64,000 nt of DNA from Roseimaritima ulvae (GCF_008065135.1 NZ_CP042914.1:1550001-1614000); one strand, 5' to 3'. Shown: positions 38,432 to 47,773, counted from the first letter of the stretch. The notes: a model not told the origin generated them from the sequence alone. A program made the numbers and translations.

Positions 38432-39097
38432 CTACTCTAGTTCTACGGCGGCTTCGATGGCTTGTTGGAATTCTTCGTCGGTCAGCTGCATTTCCTGCTT
38501 GAGCGTCTGCAGCAGTTCCATCTGCGGGGGCTGCAGATCGCCGTCGATCGAAGCGGCCAGGAAACAGGCTTGCATGACGGTCTGCTTTTGTTCGTCGGAC
38601 CACAGGTGCGCGACGCTCTGTACGTAGTGCTTGGCACTGATCCGGTTCTGGTAGGCCGACGAACACAGCTGCCCCAGTTCTTCACGTTCGACCGGGCGAT
38701 GGGCCAGTTGCGTCCCGATCCGTTGCAAGGCGGCGATTTCCGGTTCGGTCATTTGCCCGTGTTCAATCACCACCAATAGGGCCGCACGCAGCCATTGTTG
38801 TTCAAAGGCTTCCGCCGCCGACGAGTTGGAGGCGGTGAGTCGCGATGTGGAGGGGCTGTCGCGCTCCAGCACGGCGGGGTCAAAGCGGTTGCGGCATTGC
38901 TGGCATTGCACAAACCGTTCGCGATCGCCCAGCGGGATCATGGGGATCAGATAGACGGTCAGAAAGGGGCGGCGAGCGCGCAGCCGGTAGGCTTGCAGAC
39001 GTCCGCAATGCGGGCAGGAAAAATCGCCGCGAGCGAGCGTGCGTGTCAGGTTCATCGAACCGATCACGATTAAGGGGACACCGAGGGAGCAGGTCAT
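38432..39097 (-). CDS. Zinc-ribbon protein with TerB-like domain
   Basis: A 221-residue soluble protein. Residues 28-31 (CPHC) and a second pair in CQQC about 40 residues later form a zinc ribbon, followed by a linker (about 75-95). The C-terminal ~125 residues resemble the TerB/DjlA helical domain: ALLVVIEHGQMTEPEIAALQ, and ACFLAASIDGDLQPPQMELL with the acidic D-x-D metal-type turn. The role of TerB-like domains is mostly regulatory or stress-linked; the function here is unknown. ATG 39097 is the longest start; an internal Met at 39055 is possible. The gene ends 6 bases from an inverted repeat pair. Confidence 0.75.
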   Translation of the reverse strand: MTCSLGVPLIVIGSMNLTRTLARGDFSCPHCGRLQAYRLRARRPFLTVYLIPMIPLGDRERFVQCQQCRNRFDPAVLERDSPSTSRLTASNSSAAEAFEQQWLRAALLVVIEHGQMTEPEIAALQRIGTQLAHRPVEREELGQLCSSAYQNRISAKHYVQSVAHLWSDEQKQTVMQACFLAASIDGDLQPPQMELLQTLKQEMQLTDEEFQQAIEAAVELE

Positions 39098-39208
39098 CTG
39101 GGCGGAATGTTCATCTGGGCGGAATAATTGAATGAAAGAGGATCAAAAGACCGAAAAAGAGACGAGAGCGATTCCACTCGTAACGACTGTACTGGCTAGC
39201 AAACCATC

Positions 39209-41164
39209 ATGAGCGTGTCCCCGGTTTCCGGCACTCGAATCAGCGTTCCGCTGCAAACGCAGCAGTTGGTCAGCCAAATGAGTGCCGACCAGTTATCCAT
39301 CCAATCTTACTACGACCAGCTCAGCACCGGGCGTCGGATCCAGCGAATGGGCGACGATCCGGTGGTGGCAAGCCGCGCGATCGGGCTGCAAAATTCGATT
39401 CGTTATGGCGAGCAATTGGTTCGCAACGCCGACCAGGCCTCGGCTTTTTATGCGGCCACCGACGAAACCCTTTCGCAGATCGATGACGCCTTGATCGAAG
39501 CCAAAAGTGCGGCGGTCGCGGCGGCTCAGGGCGTGTTGACCGATGACGAGCGGGAGTCGATTGCGGTGGGCATTCGTCAGTCCATCGACCAGGTGCTCGC
39601 CGGCAGCAACGCCACCTTTCGCGATCACCAGTTGCTGGGCGGGATTCTCAGCGAGGGACCCGCCTTTGTACAAGAGGGTAGCACGGTGTTGTTCACCGGC
39701 ACCCAGGCGACGGGGACGGTGCGAGCGGCCAGCGGGATCGATTTGCAGGGCAGCCTGGCAATCAGCGAAGCGTTGGGCAGCAGTGAGCCGATCGTTGAGG
39801 GCGCGTCGTTGAATTCGGCCCTCGATGGTGACACGCGACTGGTCGATGCGCACGCCGGCAAGGGCGTGACCACCGGGGTGATTCGCATTTCTGACGGCAG
39901 CGGATGGCAGGAGGTCGATCTGACGAACGCGGCCACGTTTAACGACGTTAAGGAGATCCTCGAATCGGTCTCCGTCGGCGATCGCAAACTGTCGATGACG
40001 ATTCTAAACGACGGCTTTCAGCTGGAATACGAAGACGGCTTGCCCGGCACTTTGGCGGTCGACGACCTGCCCGGCGGTACGATGGCCCAAGACCTGAATA
40101 TCGAAAATGCCAACGGCAGCGATCCGCCGCCGCTGGTCGCCGGCGGGCTGACTCCCAAAGTCACATTGACGACCAAGCTCAGCACGCTGGCCGGTGGCGC
40201 CGGACTGGATGTTTCGGCGGGGCTGCAGATCCAACAGGGCGAACAGCAGTTTGTGGTCGATCTGAGCGAAGCGGAAACGCTGGGCGACGTGGTAATCGCG
40301 ATCAATCGCAGCGGAGCGGACGTGCAGGCCGTGTTGGATGAAACCGGCGGCAGTATCGATATCCAAGCCCGCCGCGCGGGGGTGGATTACGCGATCGGCG
40401 AAAACGGCGGGCAGGCGGCGACGAATCTGGGCATCCGGTCCTCCACTCGCGAAACCACGTTGGCTTCCCTGGGCCACGATGAAGGCATTCTGATGTCGGT
40501 CGATGAACCGGAGCTGACGATTCTCCGCCCCGACGGGACCCAGCTGGATTTGGAACTAGAAAATCTGCGGACCGTGGGCGACGTGCTGGACGCGATCAAC
40601 GACCATCCGGACAACCAGGACACGCGGCGGATCGTGGCCAGTTTGGCTACCCATGGCAACGGGATTCAGCTGGTGGCCCCGCCGGGCGCCGATCCGATCA
40701 CCGTGCGGCAACCGTCCAACGGGACCGCCGGCTTGCAACTGGGCTTGATCCCCGCCGATAGCGATGAAGCCACCGGGGCCACCGAAGGCGGCGTGGCCGT
40801 GTTGTTGGGTGAAGACTATTCGCCCAAAGAGGCCGGTGGGGCGATCGATTCGCTGCTGCGGTTGGAGGCCGCCACACGCGCGGGCGATGTGCGGGAAATC
40901 GGTCGGCTGCAGGCCAAACTGGACGAAGACCTGGATCAATCGGTCTCCGCTCGCGGCCGGGTGGGCGTGTGGTCCCAGAATTTAGACATCCTTCGCGACT
41001 CCGCTTCCAACCAAGTGGTGTCGCTCAATGAACAACTTTCCGAAGCCATCGATACGGACTTTGCCGCGGTCGTCACCGACCTCAACTCGCGGCAAACCTC
41101 CCTGGAAGCCAGCATGCGGCTGGTCGGCCAGATGGCCCAGTTGTCCGTTTTGAATTTCTTGTAG
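39209..41164 (+). CDS. flgL: Flagellar hook-associated protein 3 (FlgL)
   Basis: A 651-residue flagellin-like protein of the hook-filament junction. The N-terminal helical region ([40 protein letters not shown]) and the C-terminal one ([20 protein letters not shown], ending [14 protein letters not shown]) are D0/D1 coiled-coil segments typical of FlgL. Enterobacterial FlgL has about 317 residues, so about 330 residues are inserted, with recurring flagellin_IN-type hooks ([49 protein letters not shown]). Neighbours fliW and csrA downstream agree with a flagellar assignment. Confidence 0.88.
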   Translation: MSVSPVSGTRISVPLQTQQLVSQMSADQLSIQSYYDQLSTGRRIQRMGDDPVVASRAIGLQNSIRYGEQLVRNADQASAFYAATDETLSQIDDALIEAKSAAVAAAQGVLTDDERESIAVGIRQSIDQVLAGSNATFRDHQLLGGILSEGPAFVQEGSTVLFTGTQATGTVRAASGIDLQGSLAISEALGSSEPIVEGASLNSALDGDTRLVDAHAGKGVTTGVIRISDGSGWQEVDLTNAATFNDVKEILESVSVGDRKLSMTILNDGFQLEYEDGLPGTLAVDDLPGGTMAQDLNIENANGSDPPPLVAGGLTPKVTLTTKLSTLAGGAGLDVSAGLQIQQGEQQFVVDLSEAETLGDVVIAINRSGADVQAVLDETGGSIDIQARRAGVDYAIGENGGQAATNLGIRSSTRETTLASLGHDEGILMSVDEPELTILRPDGTQLDLELENLRTVGDVLDAINDHPDNQDTRRIVASLATHGNGIQLVAPPGADPITVRQPSNGTAGLQLGLIPADSDEATGATEGGVAVLLGEDYSPKEAGGAIDSLLRLEAATRAGDVREIGRLQAKLDEDLDQSVSARGRVGVWSQNLDILRDSASNQVVSLNEQLSEAIDTDFAAVVTDLNSRQTSLEASMRLVGQMAQLSVLNFL

Positions 41165-41235
41165 TGATTTTGTCGATTGAGACGCCACGGTTTACCGATA
41201 GTTTGGTTATCTCACTAATTGAAGAGCAAGCGATC

Positions 41236-41676
41236 ATGCGCATCGATACCACGCGATTCGGAAAACTGACCATCGAAGAGGACCAGCTGTTGCTGTTTCC
41301 TCAAGGGTTGATAGGGATGGAGACGCTGCGTCAATGGACGTTGCTGCCCGACCCTGCCAACGAACTGGTGGCTTGGCTGCAGTCCGCTTCCTGTGGCGAT
41401 CGCGCCCTGGCGGTGGTCAGCCCGCGGCTGTTTGTGCCGGACTACAAGGTCCGCGTCGGACAACGCGAATTGGCGCCGCTGAATCTTCGCCCCGGTGATG
41501 AGACCTACATCCTCAGCACGCTGTCGGGGCATGTCGGCAATTTAGCCATGAACCTGCGAGCTCCGATCATTGTCAACCTGACTCGCCGCAATGGTTGTCA
41601 GGTTGTCACGACGGATGATCAGCCGCTGCGACAGGCTCTGCCGATGCGACGCTCGACCCTGCGGATGGCGGCGTAA
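41236..41676 (+). CDS. fliW: Flagellar assembly factor FliW
   Basis: A 146-residue protein that binds flagellin and CsrA and so links flagellin level to its translation. ATG 41236 gives [20 protein letters not shown], followed by the diagnostic [28 protein letters not shown]-like [22 protein letters not shown] (shown with a break) and the C-terminal RRSTLRM end are also family-like. The length fits (about 150). An upstream extension to 41164 overlaps the flgL stop. csrA follows after a 244-base gap with no recognisable gene, in the same direction, completing a FliW-CsrA partner-switch locus. Confidence 0.93.
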   Translation: MRIDTTRFGKLTIEEDQLLLFPQGLIGMETLRQWTLLPDPANELVAWLQSASCGDRALAVVSPRLFVPDYKVRVGQRELAPLNLRPGDETYILSTLSGHVGNLAMNLRAPIIVNLTRRNGCQVVTTDDQPLRQALPMRRSTLRMAA

Positions 41677-41920
41677 TCCCTCGCCAACCCATCCGACCGG
41701 TCGTTTGCCGTTGCAATCGCTACAACGTGTTGGATTCGGAATGACCGGCGAAAGCCGTAGCTCAGAAACGGATATCAATCGCAGCCACAATTGTTCCGAT
41801 GACTCCATTGTCAGCCAATGTTTCCCACTGGTAACGGTGGCATAGCACCTTTGATTTCACATCGGCTGACATCATCGTATTTACTTCCCAAGCCACGCCC
41901 AACCTGAATTCGAGGGCATC

Positions 41921-42148
41921 ATGCTGGTCCTGTCGCGACACCGTGATGAAAGCATCATGATCGGAGACGATGTAGTCGTCACGATCGTCGACATCCGCGG
42001 CGACAAAGTTCGCTTGGGTATCGAAGCTCCGCAGAGTATTCCCGTTCATCGTCAAGAAGTCTACGATGCCATCCAGCGAGAAAATCGCCGGGCGTCGCAG
42101 ATGGGCCCTGGGGCCACCAAAGACGTCGGCGGACCCACTGACGATTAA
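41921..42148 (+). CDS. csrA: Carbon storage regulator CsrA
   Basis: A 75-residue RNA-binding translational repressor that binds GGA-containing leaders. MLVLSRHRDESIMIGDDVVV and KVRLGIEAPQSIPVHRQEVY are the family core, including the RNA-binding Arg of GIEAPxxxxVHRxE. A ~15-residue Gly/Asp-rich tail (GPGATKDVGGPTDD) follows the core. The gene lies in the flgL-fliW-csrA set; FliW would antagonise CsrA at flagellin mRNA, as known from Bacillus and Campylobacter. A strong hairpin terminator follows 34 bases after the stop. Confidence 0.96.
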   Translation: MLVLSRHRDESIMIGDDVVVTIVDIRGDKVRLGIEAPQSIPVHRQEVYDAIQRENRRASQMGPGATKDVGGPTDD

Positions 42149-42181
42149 TCGTGAGGCTTTATTGCGTTTGATAGATATCTT

Positions 42182-42214
42182 CAGCGGCTGATTTTTTTCT
42201 CAGCCGCTGTTTTT
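42182..42214 (+). terminator. Rho-independent terminator after csrA
   Basis: CAGCGGCTGA (42182-42191) pairs with TCAGCCGCTG (42200-42209), with TTTTTTTC in the loop and TTTTT following. Its right arm contains the stop codon (42200-42202) of the convergent NosR-like gene. Confidence 0.85.
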
Positions 42215-43966
42215 ATGCGCCCATAGGTAAACCCACGAGGCCAGTAGCAGGCCCACTACCAACCAATCGCTGCGCGTCCAGTTGCCCGCTCGCCGATGCC
42301 ACCGCAACCGGCTTAATAAGTGCCCCGTGGGACAACCAAAACGGCAGTAGCCCATCGGACTGCTGGCACTCAACGCCAACGAGCCAATGGCCAGCAGCAA
42401 ACTGCCGCCTGCTCCGGTCCACCACAGGTAAGCGTCGAACGGTTCCCAGCTGGCCAGGTCGATGCCGCTGCCGGTCAACGTCACCCAATAGGCTGCGACC
42501 AACAACGCCAGCGGAATCTGCTGCAGCCAGTAACTTTGCCGCGGCGAGGGATGCCACCGCAACCGGGCCGGCAAGCGACCTCGCAACTGCTGCTGAATCG
42601 CGCCGTGCGGACAGACATGGGCGCAGTAAAAAGGCGTCTTGCTGGTGCCCGCAAACCAGAACGCCGCGAACAGCACGGCGGTCAGCCCCGGCGCCAGTTT
42701 CCACGCGACTCCGCTGGAACTCCAGCCCATCAACAATGCCACCGACAGTAAGTTGCCGGTCAACAATCCCAACCCGATCACCAACACCCACTGCCAACCG
42801 ATGCGAAGCCTGCGATAGCCGCGCAGCCGCGTCCAGGCCATCAGCATCGATCCGCATAGAATCCCCAACGTGGCGTACTCTTTCCAGGACCAACGGATCG
42901 TCGGGCCGGTGGGCGTCTGCACGGGGGCCTGTTCCAGCTGCTGTTGCCGCTGGGCGGCGGCGACCAGGGTTTCTGCCGCCGCGACGCTGGTCATCGTCGC
43001 GCCCGAGACGCCTTCGACTTGCAAGGCCTGCAGGTCGGCCGCGGCCAGTTGCTGCCAGCTTTGACCGCGAAACGGATCCCAAAACCAGGGTTCCTCCGTG
43101 ACATACGATACATAGGGTTGGTTGTCGAACGATTTGCGGATGCGGACTTCCCGCAATTGATCGTTTTCATCGAACGCGATCAGCAACTCCGTCGGCCCCT
43201 GGTAGCCGTTCAGATGATCTTCCAAGACGCCGCTGCGAGCAAGCGTGCCTAACGGTTGCCCGTCACCGCCCAAGACTTCGGCGATCTGATGATCGTCGAC
43301 TTCCATGCTGGCCGCGTCGGCAAACAGCGAGCGAGCTTCCGGCAGACTGAGCGGTTCGGGGAACCGCGTCGACAGCGGCACCGCCGCCCCCAGCCGCAGG
43401 GCGATCGAATCACGAATCGCCAAACTGGTTAGAGTGGCACCGGAAACCACGTCCACGTCCGCCAACACGCCGGCCGCATCCCGACCGGAAAACTGCTGGA
43501 AAAACGAATCCGACTGTTCGATGGCCTCCACATGGTCGACCGTGTCCTGACTGCTCAACAGCCGCGCGCCCAGCACTCGACGGTTACTGTCGATGCCGAT
43601 CAACACGTTGCTGGGGCCGCGGTACCCGGTGACCTCACGCGCCTGCGGCAAGGTGATTAACAACCGCCCCAGCAACTGCTCGTCGGCGTCGTAAACCAGC
43701 CGCTCGCCGCTGTCGGCCTGCAGCGGTTGTGTGGTGGCGGTGGGACCAAACCACTGCGTCAACGTTTCGGTTGGTAACGCGTCGAAGCGAGCCGGTTGTC
43801 GTTGTTCGATCAGGCGACGCTGTTGGTCAGCGTATCGCAGTGTGAGCAGCAACAGCCCGACCAAGACCCAACGCAGAACATGGACGATCAACGAGCGGCG
43901 GCGCGAGGGCAGCGGCCGAGCTGAGGACGGTGAGGCAACCGGTAGCGCAGGGGATCGATCGGGCAT
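42200..43966 (-). CDS. NosR-like membrane flavoprotein with two FMN-binding domains
   Basis: A 588-residue inner-membrane protein. After one N-terminal hydrophobic helix (about 28-44) come two FMN-binding domains, each ending in the covalent-flavin motif: VSGATLTS (about residue 175) and VSGATMTS (about residue 322). A membrane domain with several helices follows, containing two Cys clusters, CAHVCPHG and CRFGCPTG, resembling NosR/RnfD-type polyferredoxin segments. NosR has one FMN domain, so the duplication is notable. The typical eight-Cys ferredoxin is reduced to four Cys. It may pass electrons across the membrane. The punA stop directly precedes its ATG (TGAATG), implying coupling. Confidence 0.78.
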   Translation of the reverse strand: MPDRSPALPVASPSSARPLPSRRRSLIVHVLRWVLVGLLLLTLRYADQQRRLIEQRQPARFDALPTETLTQWFGPTATTQPLQADSGERLVYDADEQLLGRLLITLPQAREVTGYRGPSNVLIGIDSNRRVLGARLLSSQDTVDHVEAIEQSDSFFQQFSGRDAAGVLADVDVVSGATLTSLAIRDSIALRLGAAVPLSTRFPEPLSLPEARSLFADAASMEVDDHQIAEVLGGDGQPLGTLARSGVLEDHLNGYQGPTELLIAFDENDQLREVRIRKSFDNQPYVSYVTEEPWFWDPFRGQSWQQLAAADLQALQVEGVSGATMTSVAAAETLVAAAQRQQQLEQAPVQTPTGPTIRWSWKEYATLGILCGSMLMAWTRLRGYRRLRIGWQWVLVIGLGLLTGNLLSVALLMGWSSSGVAWKLAPGLTAVLFAAFWFAGTSKTPFYCAHVCPHGAIQQQLRGRLPARLRWHPSPRQSYWLQQIPLALLVAAYWVTLTGSGIDLASWEPFDAYLWWTGAGGSLLLAIGSLALSASSPMGYCRFGCPTGHLLSRLRWHRRAGNWTRSDWLVVGLLLASWVYLWAHKNSG

Positions 43967-44875
43967 TCAACACTCGCGTTCCGCTGCCAACACCGCTGCG
44001 ACGATACTCCGCATCCGTGGTTCCGCCGCCGCTCCTGCCGCCAAGACCTCTTCATGGTTGGCGACGTTCGGCGCATCGGGACACGCCACATTGCTGACCA
44101 TCGACAAGGCCAGCACTCGCATCTGCAGTCCCACCGCGGCCAGCACCTCGGGCACCGTACTCATGCCCACCACGTCGGCGCCCAGTCGACGCATCATGCG
44201 GTACTCGGCACGCGTTTCATAGTTCGGACCCAACGTGGCCAGGTAGGTGCCTGGGTAAGCCGTAAAGCCGCCACGCCAGCTGGCACGCAGTGCGGTTTCC
44301 AGCATCGCCGGATCGTACACCGCGCGGCTGCGGTGAAGCGTATCGACCGCCGGCGCGAGTGGCGGGTCAGCGGGTGCGGGGGCAGCAGGTGGGCGAGCCG
44401 CGAAGCGCGCGGCCGGATTGCCGTGCATCCAGTCCATGTGGTCGGCGATCACCACGATATCTCCGACGCGGTATTTGGGGTTCACGCCGCCCGCCGCGTT
44501 GCTGACGATCAACCGCGTCGCGCCCAGGCCGTGCATCACCGCGACCGGGAAGGAGACTTGCTGGGTGCTCCAGCCGCCGTAGCGATGCAGTCGTCCGGCC
44601 ATCGCCACCACCGGCACGCCGGCCAGACGCCCCAGCACCAATTGGCCGCGATGGCCGCCCGCGGTGCTTTTCCCAAAGCCCGGCAGATCCGCAAAATCCC
44701 AGGATTGAGGTTGTTCAATCGCATCGGCCAGTCCCCCCAGTCCGCTGCCAAGGATGATGCCAAAACGCGGCTCCAAATCGGTGCGTTGGCGGATCATGGA
44801 CAGGGTGGGAGCAAGGTTTGGCACGTAGACGGCTTTCTGTAAGACGGGGGATACCCGATGATGGTAACTCACCAC
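43967..44875 (-). CDS. Purine nucleoside phosphorylase
   Basis: A 302-residue class I phosphorylase cleaving purine nucleosides to base plus pentose 1-phosphate. Phosphate-binding GIILGSGLGG, GRLHRYGGWSTQQVSFPVAV, SNAAGGVNPKYRVGDIVVIA, LGPNYETRAEYRMMRRLGAD and GMSTVPEVLAA are diagnostic, and SMVSNVAC holds the base-binding Asn. Odd: after ADHMDWMHGNP the usual GPRFPDMS-type loop is replaced by a Pro/Ala-rich stretch (ARPPAAPAPADPPLAP). This loop normally touches the substrate, so specificity may differ. A later Met (about 44797) is an alternative start. The stop abuts the NosR-like ATG. Confidence 0.88.
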   Translation of the reverse strand: MVSYHHRVSPVLQKAVYVPNLAPTLSMIRQRTDLEPRFGIILGSGLGGLADAIEQPQSWDFADLPGFGKSTAGGHRGQLVLGRLAGVPVVAMAGRLHRYGGWSTQQVSFPVAVMHGLGATRLIVSNAAGGVNPKYRVGDIVVIADHMDWMHGNPAARFAARPPAAPAPADPPLAPAVDTLHRSRAVYDPAMLETALRASWRGGFTAYPGTYLATLGPNYETRAEYRMMRRLGADVVGMSTVPEVLAAVGLQMRVLALSMVSNVACPDAPNVANHEEVLAAGAAAEPRMRSIVAAVLAAEREC

Positions 44876-44948
44876 GATTTGTCAGGCACCGCGGGTTGAA
44901 ATTAAAAAATAGCGCCTCGCCGCCGCACCGAAAAGGCCTGTTAGCCGT

Positions 44949-45593
44949 ATGAGCGAATCCAATACCACCGATGCACAGGTCGTCCAGCGAATCCGTGAAG
45001 GGGATGCTCGGGCGTGGGAAGATTTAATCCGCCGCTATGAAGGCCGCTTGTTGGCGTTTGCCGAAAGCCGGGTCGGCAACCGCGCGGCCAGCGAAGACAT
45101 CGTGCAAGAAGCCTTCGTGGGGTTTCTGACCAGTCTGCCCAACTACGACGGCGGCCGACCGCTGGAAAGTTATCTGTTCTCGATCTGCGCTTATAAACTG
45201 ACCGATCACCTGCGTCGCGAAGGCCGCCGTCCGGCACTGCGGTTGGACAGTTCGGCGCGTCGTGGCGGCGACGAATCGGTGGCCTGGCAACTGCCCGGCA
45301 GCGCGCGGCCGGCCAGTTCGATCGCCCGCAGTGTGGAACGCAAACGATTGGAAGCGGTGGCCGTGCAGCAAGCCATCGAAGAACAAATCGAACGTTGGAA
45401 AGAACGTGGCGACTGGGCCAAATTGAAATGTTTGGAACTGTTGTTCGTCCGCGGGGTGAGCAACAAACAAACGGCCGAAGAACTGGGGCTGAGCGAGCAG
45501 CAGGTCGCCAACTACAAGAGCGACTTTCAGATCCGGCTAAAAGCCATCATCCGTCGCCAAAACCTAAACGAAGAAGTTTTTCCAGAGTTGTAG
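44949..45593 (+). CDS. ECF-type RNA polymerase sigma factor
   Basis: A 214-residue sigma-70-family factor of group IV. Region 2 starts near DARAWEDLIRRYEGRLLAFA and includes ASEDIVQEAFVGFLTSLPNY (core-binding DIVQEAF) and LESYLFSICAYKLTDHLRRE (-10 recognition). A linker with RRGGDESVAWQLPGSARPAS follows, then region 4 with LELLFVRGVSNKQTAEELGL and SEQQVANYKSDF, a helix-turn-helix. No anti-sigma gene is adjacent: it is divergent from the phosphorylase gene and convergent with a PDZ protein. The regulon is unknown. Confidence 0.92.
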   Translation: MSESNTTDAQVVQRIREGDARAWEDLIRRYEGRLLAFAESRVGNRAASEDIVQEAFVGFLTSLPNYDGGRPLESYLFSICAYKLTDHLRREGRRPALRLDSSARRGGDESVAWQLPGSARPASSIARSVERKRLEAVAVQQAIEEQIERWKERGDWAKLKCLELLFVRGVSNKQTAEELGLSEQQVANYKSDFQIRLKAIIRRQNLNEEVFPEL

Positions 45594-45597
45594 TGTA

Positions 45598-45655
45598 GTA
45601 CGTCAGCCTTTCCAGGCTGACTGGTTTTTCTGTCAGGCTGGAAAGCCTGACGTAC
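45598..45655. repeat. Double-hairpin inverted repeat between convergent genes
   Basis: Two 24-base arms, GTACGTCAGCCTTTCCAGGC... and ...GCTGGAAAGCCTGACGTAC, are inverted repeats with two mismatches and a loop of TGGTTTTTCT. Each arm is itself a 7-bp hairpin (GTCAGCC/GGCTGAC and GTCAGGC/GCCTGAC). The two mismatches between arms are exactly compensated within each arm. It lies between the stops of the sigma factor and the PDZ protein and may terminate both. Confidence 0.85.
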
Positions 45656-45661
45656 GCCAAA

Positions 45662-46657
45662 CTACTCGCTTTCCAATTCCGCGACGCGTTTTTCGAGTTC
45701 GTCGATTCGCTGTTGCAGAACTTCCACCAACTCGCCCAACGCCTGGCGTTCGGTGTCGGCGCTGTTGGGCATCGCGGGGGCGGGGGCCGGGTTGGCGATG
45801 ATCTGGGGTGGCAGGTCTGCGGTTGCGCCCACTTCCGCCGGCGGAATGGGCGTGAGGACCGGAGCGGGGCCCATCAGCCGCACGTTCAGCTGCGAAGCCA
45901 CCCCGTCGCGGATGATCCCCACCACCACTTCTTGACCCGGTCGCGTCGTCCGCATCCGTTGCTGTACATCCAAGGCGCCGGCGATGGCCACCGCGTCGAT
46001 GCTGTCGATCACATCGCCGACTCGCAAGCCCGCCTGATCCGCCGCCGAACCGGGCACGATGTTGGCGATCCGAGCATGCACGCGGCCCGGCGTAGTCGCT
46101 TCATTTTCCACTACCACTCCCAGGCGACCGTGCTGCATTGGCGCCAGGTCGGCGGGGGGCAGAACCCCGGGGGCAGCCGGTGGCAGCGGTGCCGGAGTTG
46201 CGGGACCTCCGGGCAGGGTGGGGCGCGCCAAGATTTTGGGATTGGCTTGCAGCGTGGCCGTGGTGACCACTGGGGCGCCCTCACGCAGCACCTGCAGTTC
46301 CACTTCGTCGCCCACCTTGCGCTTCGTCATGAACAACGTTACGTCCTCGATGGTGGCGATTTCCTGGTCGCCGATTTTAACGATTTGATCGCCCGGTTGC
46401 AGTCCGGCCTTGGCCGCCGCGGTATCGGGTTGTACGTTTTCCACGTACACGCTACTTACCCCGTCTTCGGTGCGCTCTTCGGCTTGAAAACCCAAAATCG
46501 GACGTTCGCCGACCAAGCCGGGAGTGACCGGTGCGGGAGGCGGAACCGGATCCAGCAACGGAGCGTTCTCCAAACGATTGCGCAGCCTTTCCAGGACTCC
46601 CTGTGCCGAAACGGTGCCGCAAGTCATCAGCAGGGCGGTCAGCAAAACGGTTCGCAT
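45662..46657 (-). CDS. Exported protein with two PDZ domains and a C-terminal coiled coil
   Basis: A 331-residue secreted or periplasmic protein. ATG 46657 gives the leader MRTVLLTALLMTCGTVSAQG after GAGG; ATG 46690 adds 11 basic residues and has no visible Shine-Dalgarno site. Two PDZ domains are visible: one with VENVQPDTAAAKAGLQPGDQ and IVKIGDQEI, a second with IANIVPGSAADQAGLRVGDV and IDSIDAV. A Pro/Ala-rich linker separates them. The last 25 residues (LVEVLQQRIDELEKRVAELE) form a heptad coiled coil. No protease domain is present, so it may be an adaptor. Partners are unknown. Confidence 0.85.
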   Translation of the reverse strand: MRTVLLTALLMTCGTVSAQGVLERLRNRLENAPLLDPVPPPAPVTPGLVGERPILGFQAEERTEDGVSSVYVENVQPDTAAAKAGLQPGDQIVKIGDQEIATIEDVTLFMTKRKVGDEVELQVLREGAPVVTTATLQANPKILARPTLPGGPATPAPLPPAAPGVLPPADLAPMQHGRLGVVVENEATTPGRVHARIANIVPGSAADQAGLRVGDVIDSIDAVAIAGALDVQQRMRTTRPGQEVVVGIIRDGVASQLNVRLMGPAPVLTPIPPAEVGATADLPPQIIANPAPAPAMPNSADTERQALGELVEVLQQRIDELEKRVAELESE

Positions 46658-46764
46658 CGATCTCAACCTCAGGTTTACCTTAGACTTCATGTTTGGGAAC
46701 TGCTGAAATTCTATCGCCGCACGTCCCTTCGACCACTCGCCTTTTGCCGATTGCCAGTTTTTCG

Positions 46765-47745
46765 ATGCCCGAACCGTCCCCTTCATTGCCCTGCCCTGCC
46801 CCAGGTGAGTTTGCCGATTTGCCTCAGCTTGCCCAGTTTGCGACCGGGTCGATGTCCATCGGTCGGCGCCATTTGGCTCTCACCCAGTTGGCCGACGCGC
46901 TGAAGAATCGTGGCGCGGCAGGGGTGTTCAGCAGTCAGATCCGCGACGGCGACCAGACACTGGCCGCTTGCCTGGCGACCACGATCGCCCGCGACGCCGC
47001 CATGCTGGTGGGCTGTGGACAGTTGGATTCGCTGCCCGATTCGCTGGCTTTACAGTCGTCGCTTGAGCATCTGCATCAACAGGTCGCCGCGGCCGGGATG
47101 CGTTTTGTTCAAGCCACCAGCGATGTCGACGACCCCAGCCCGCCATTTGCCCAAGCCGATTACGAAAAAATCGCTCAGCTGGATTATCTGTCGGCGACCG
47201 TGCCCCCCCCGCCAACCGAATTGACGCCAACCGACTCGCCGCGAACCGAATCGACGTCCACCGGCGAACGACCGGACCGCCGCGATGTGTTGGTGGTCGA
47301 ACCGCTGGATCCCCGCGTTCCGGCGCAGCTCGCACGGATGACGGCCGTTGTCGAAGCCACCTTCGACGCCACTCAGGATTGCCCGAAACTGAACCGCTAT
47401 CGCAGCCCTCAAGATATCGTCGCAGCGTACCTGGAGTCCCCGGCGTTGGATCCCACGGGCTGGCGTATCTTTCAAAACCAACACGCCGATGTCGCCTGCT
47501 TGATCACCACCCCCTACCAAAGTTCCGCCACGTTGGAATTGACCTACATGGGCGTTGCTTCCGATCGACGCGGTCGAGGCTGGGGGCAGAGAATATTGCG
47601 TGAAGCGTTTCAGATCGCCAGGAACTCTCAGCTGACCGATGTGATGTTGGCGGTGGACCAACAAAACGCGCCGGCGCTCAACGTCTATCAGCAGGCAGGG
47701 TTCCAAGTCGTCGCCAGTGAAGCGGTGTGGGGACGATTGGCGTAG
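46765..47745 (+). CDS. GNAT-family acetyltransferase with N-terminal extension
   Basis: A 326-residue protein whose C-terminal ~150 residues form a GNAT domain: LELTYMGVASDRRGRGWGQR carries the acetyl-CoA loop RRGRGWG, then LAVDQQNAPALNVYQQAGFQ. The N-terminal ~150 residues (LPQLAQFATGSMSIGRRHLA) have no clear assignment but may be a degenerate second GNAT domain. A Thr/Pro-rich linker (PTELTPTDSPRTESTSTGER) joins them. The substrate is unknown. ATG 46765 is preferred over a TTG at 46693. It is divergent from the PDZ gene and convergent with hemP. Confidence 0.8.
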   Translation: MPEPSPSLPCPAPGEFADLPQLAQFATGSMSIGRRHLALTQLADALKNRGAAGVFSSQIRDGDQTLAACLATTIARDAAMLVGCGQLDSLPDSLALQSSLEHLHQQVAAAGMRFVQATSDVDDPSPPFAQADYEKIAQLDYLSATVPPPPTELTPTDSPRTESTSTGERPDRRDVLVVEPLDPRVPAQLARMTAVVEATFDATQDCPKLNRYRSPQDIVAAYLESPALDPTGWRIFQNQHADVACLITTPYQSSATLELTYMGVASDRRGRGWGQRILREAFQIARNSQLTDVMLAVDQQNAPALNVYQQAGFQVVASEAVWGRLA

Positions 47746-47773
47746 CCGCGTAGATCGTCGAGTAAGAGATGAT

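Noticed and set aside
39095-39125. Short direct duplication of TCATCTGGGCGGAAT near the TerB-like start
   Set aside because: Two copies only, not found elsewhere in the window; probably a simple slippage event without wider meaning.
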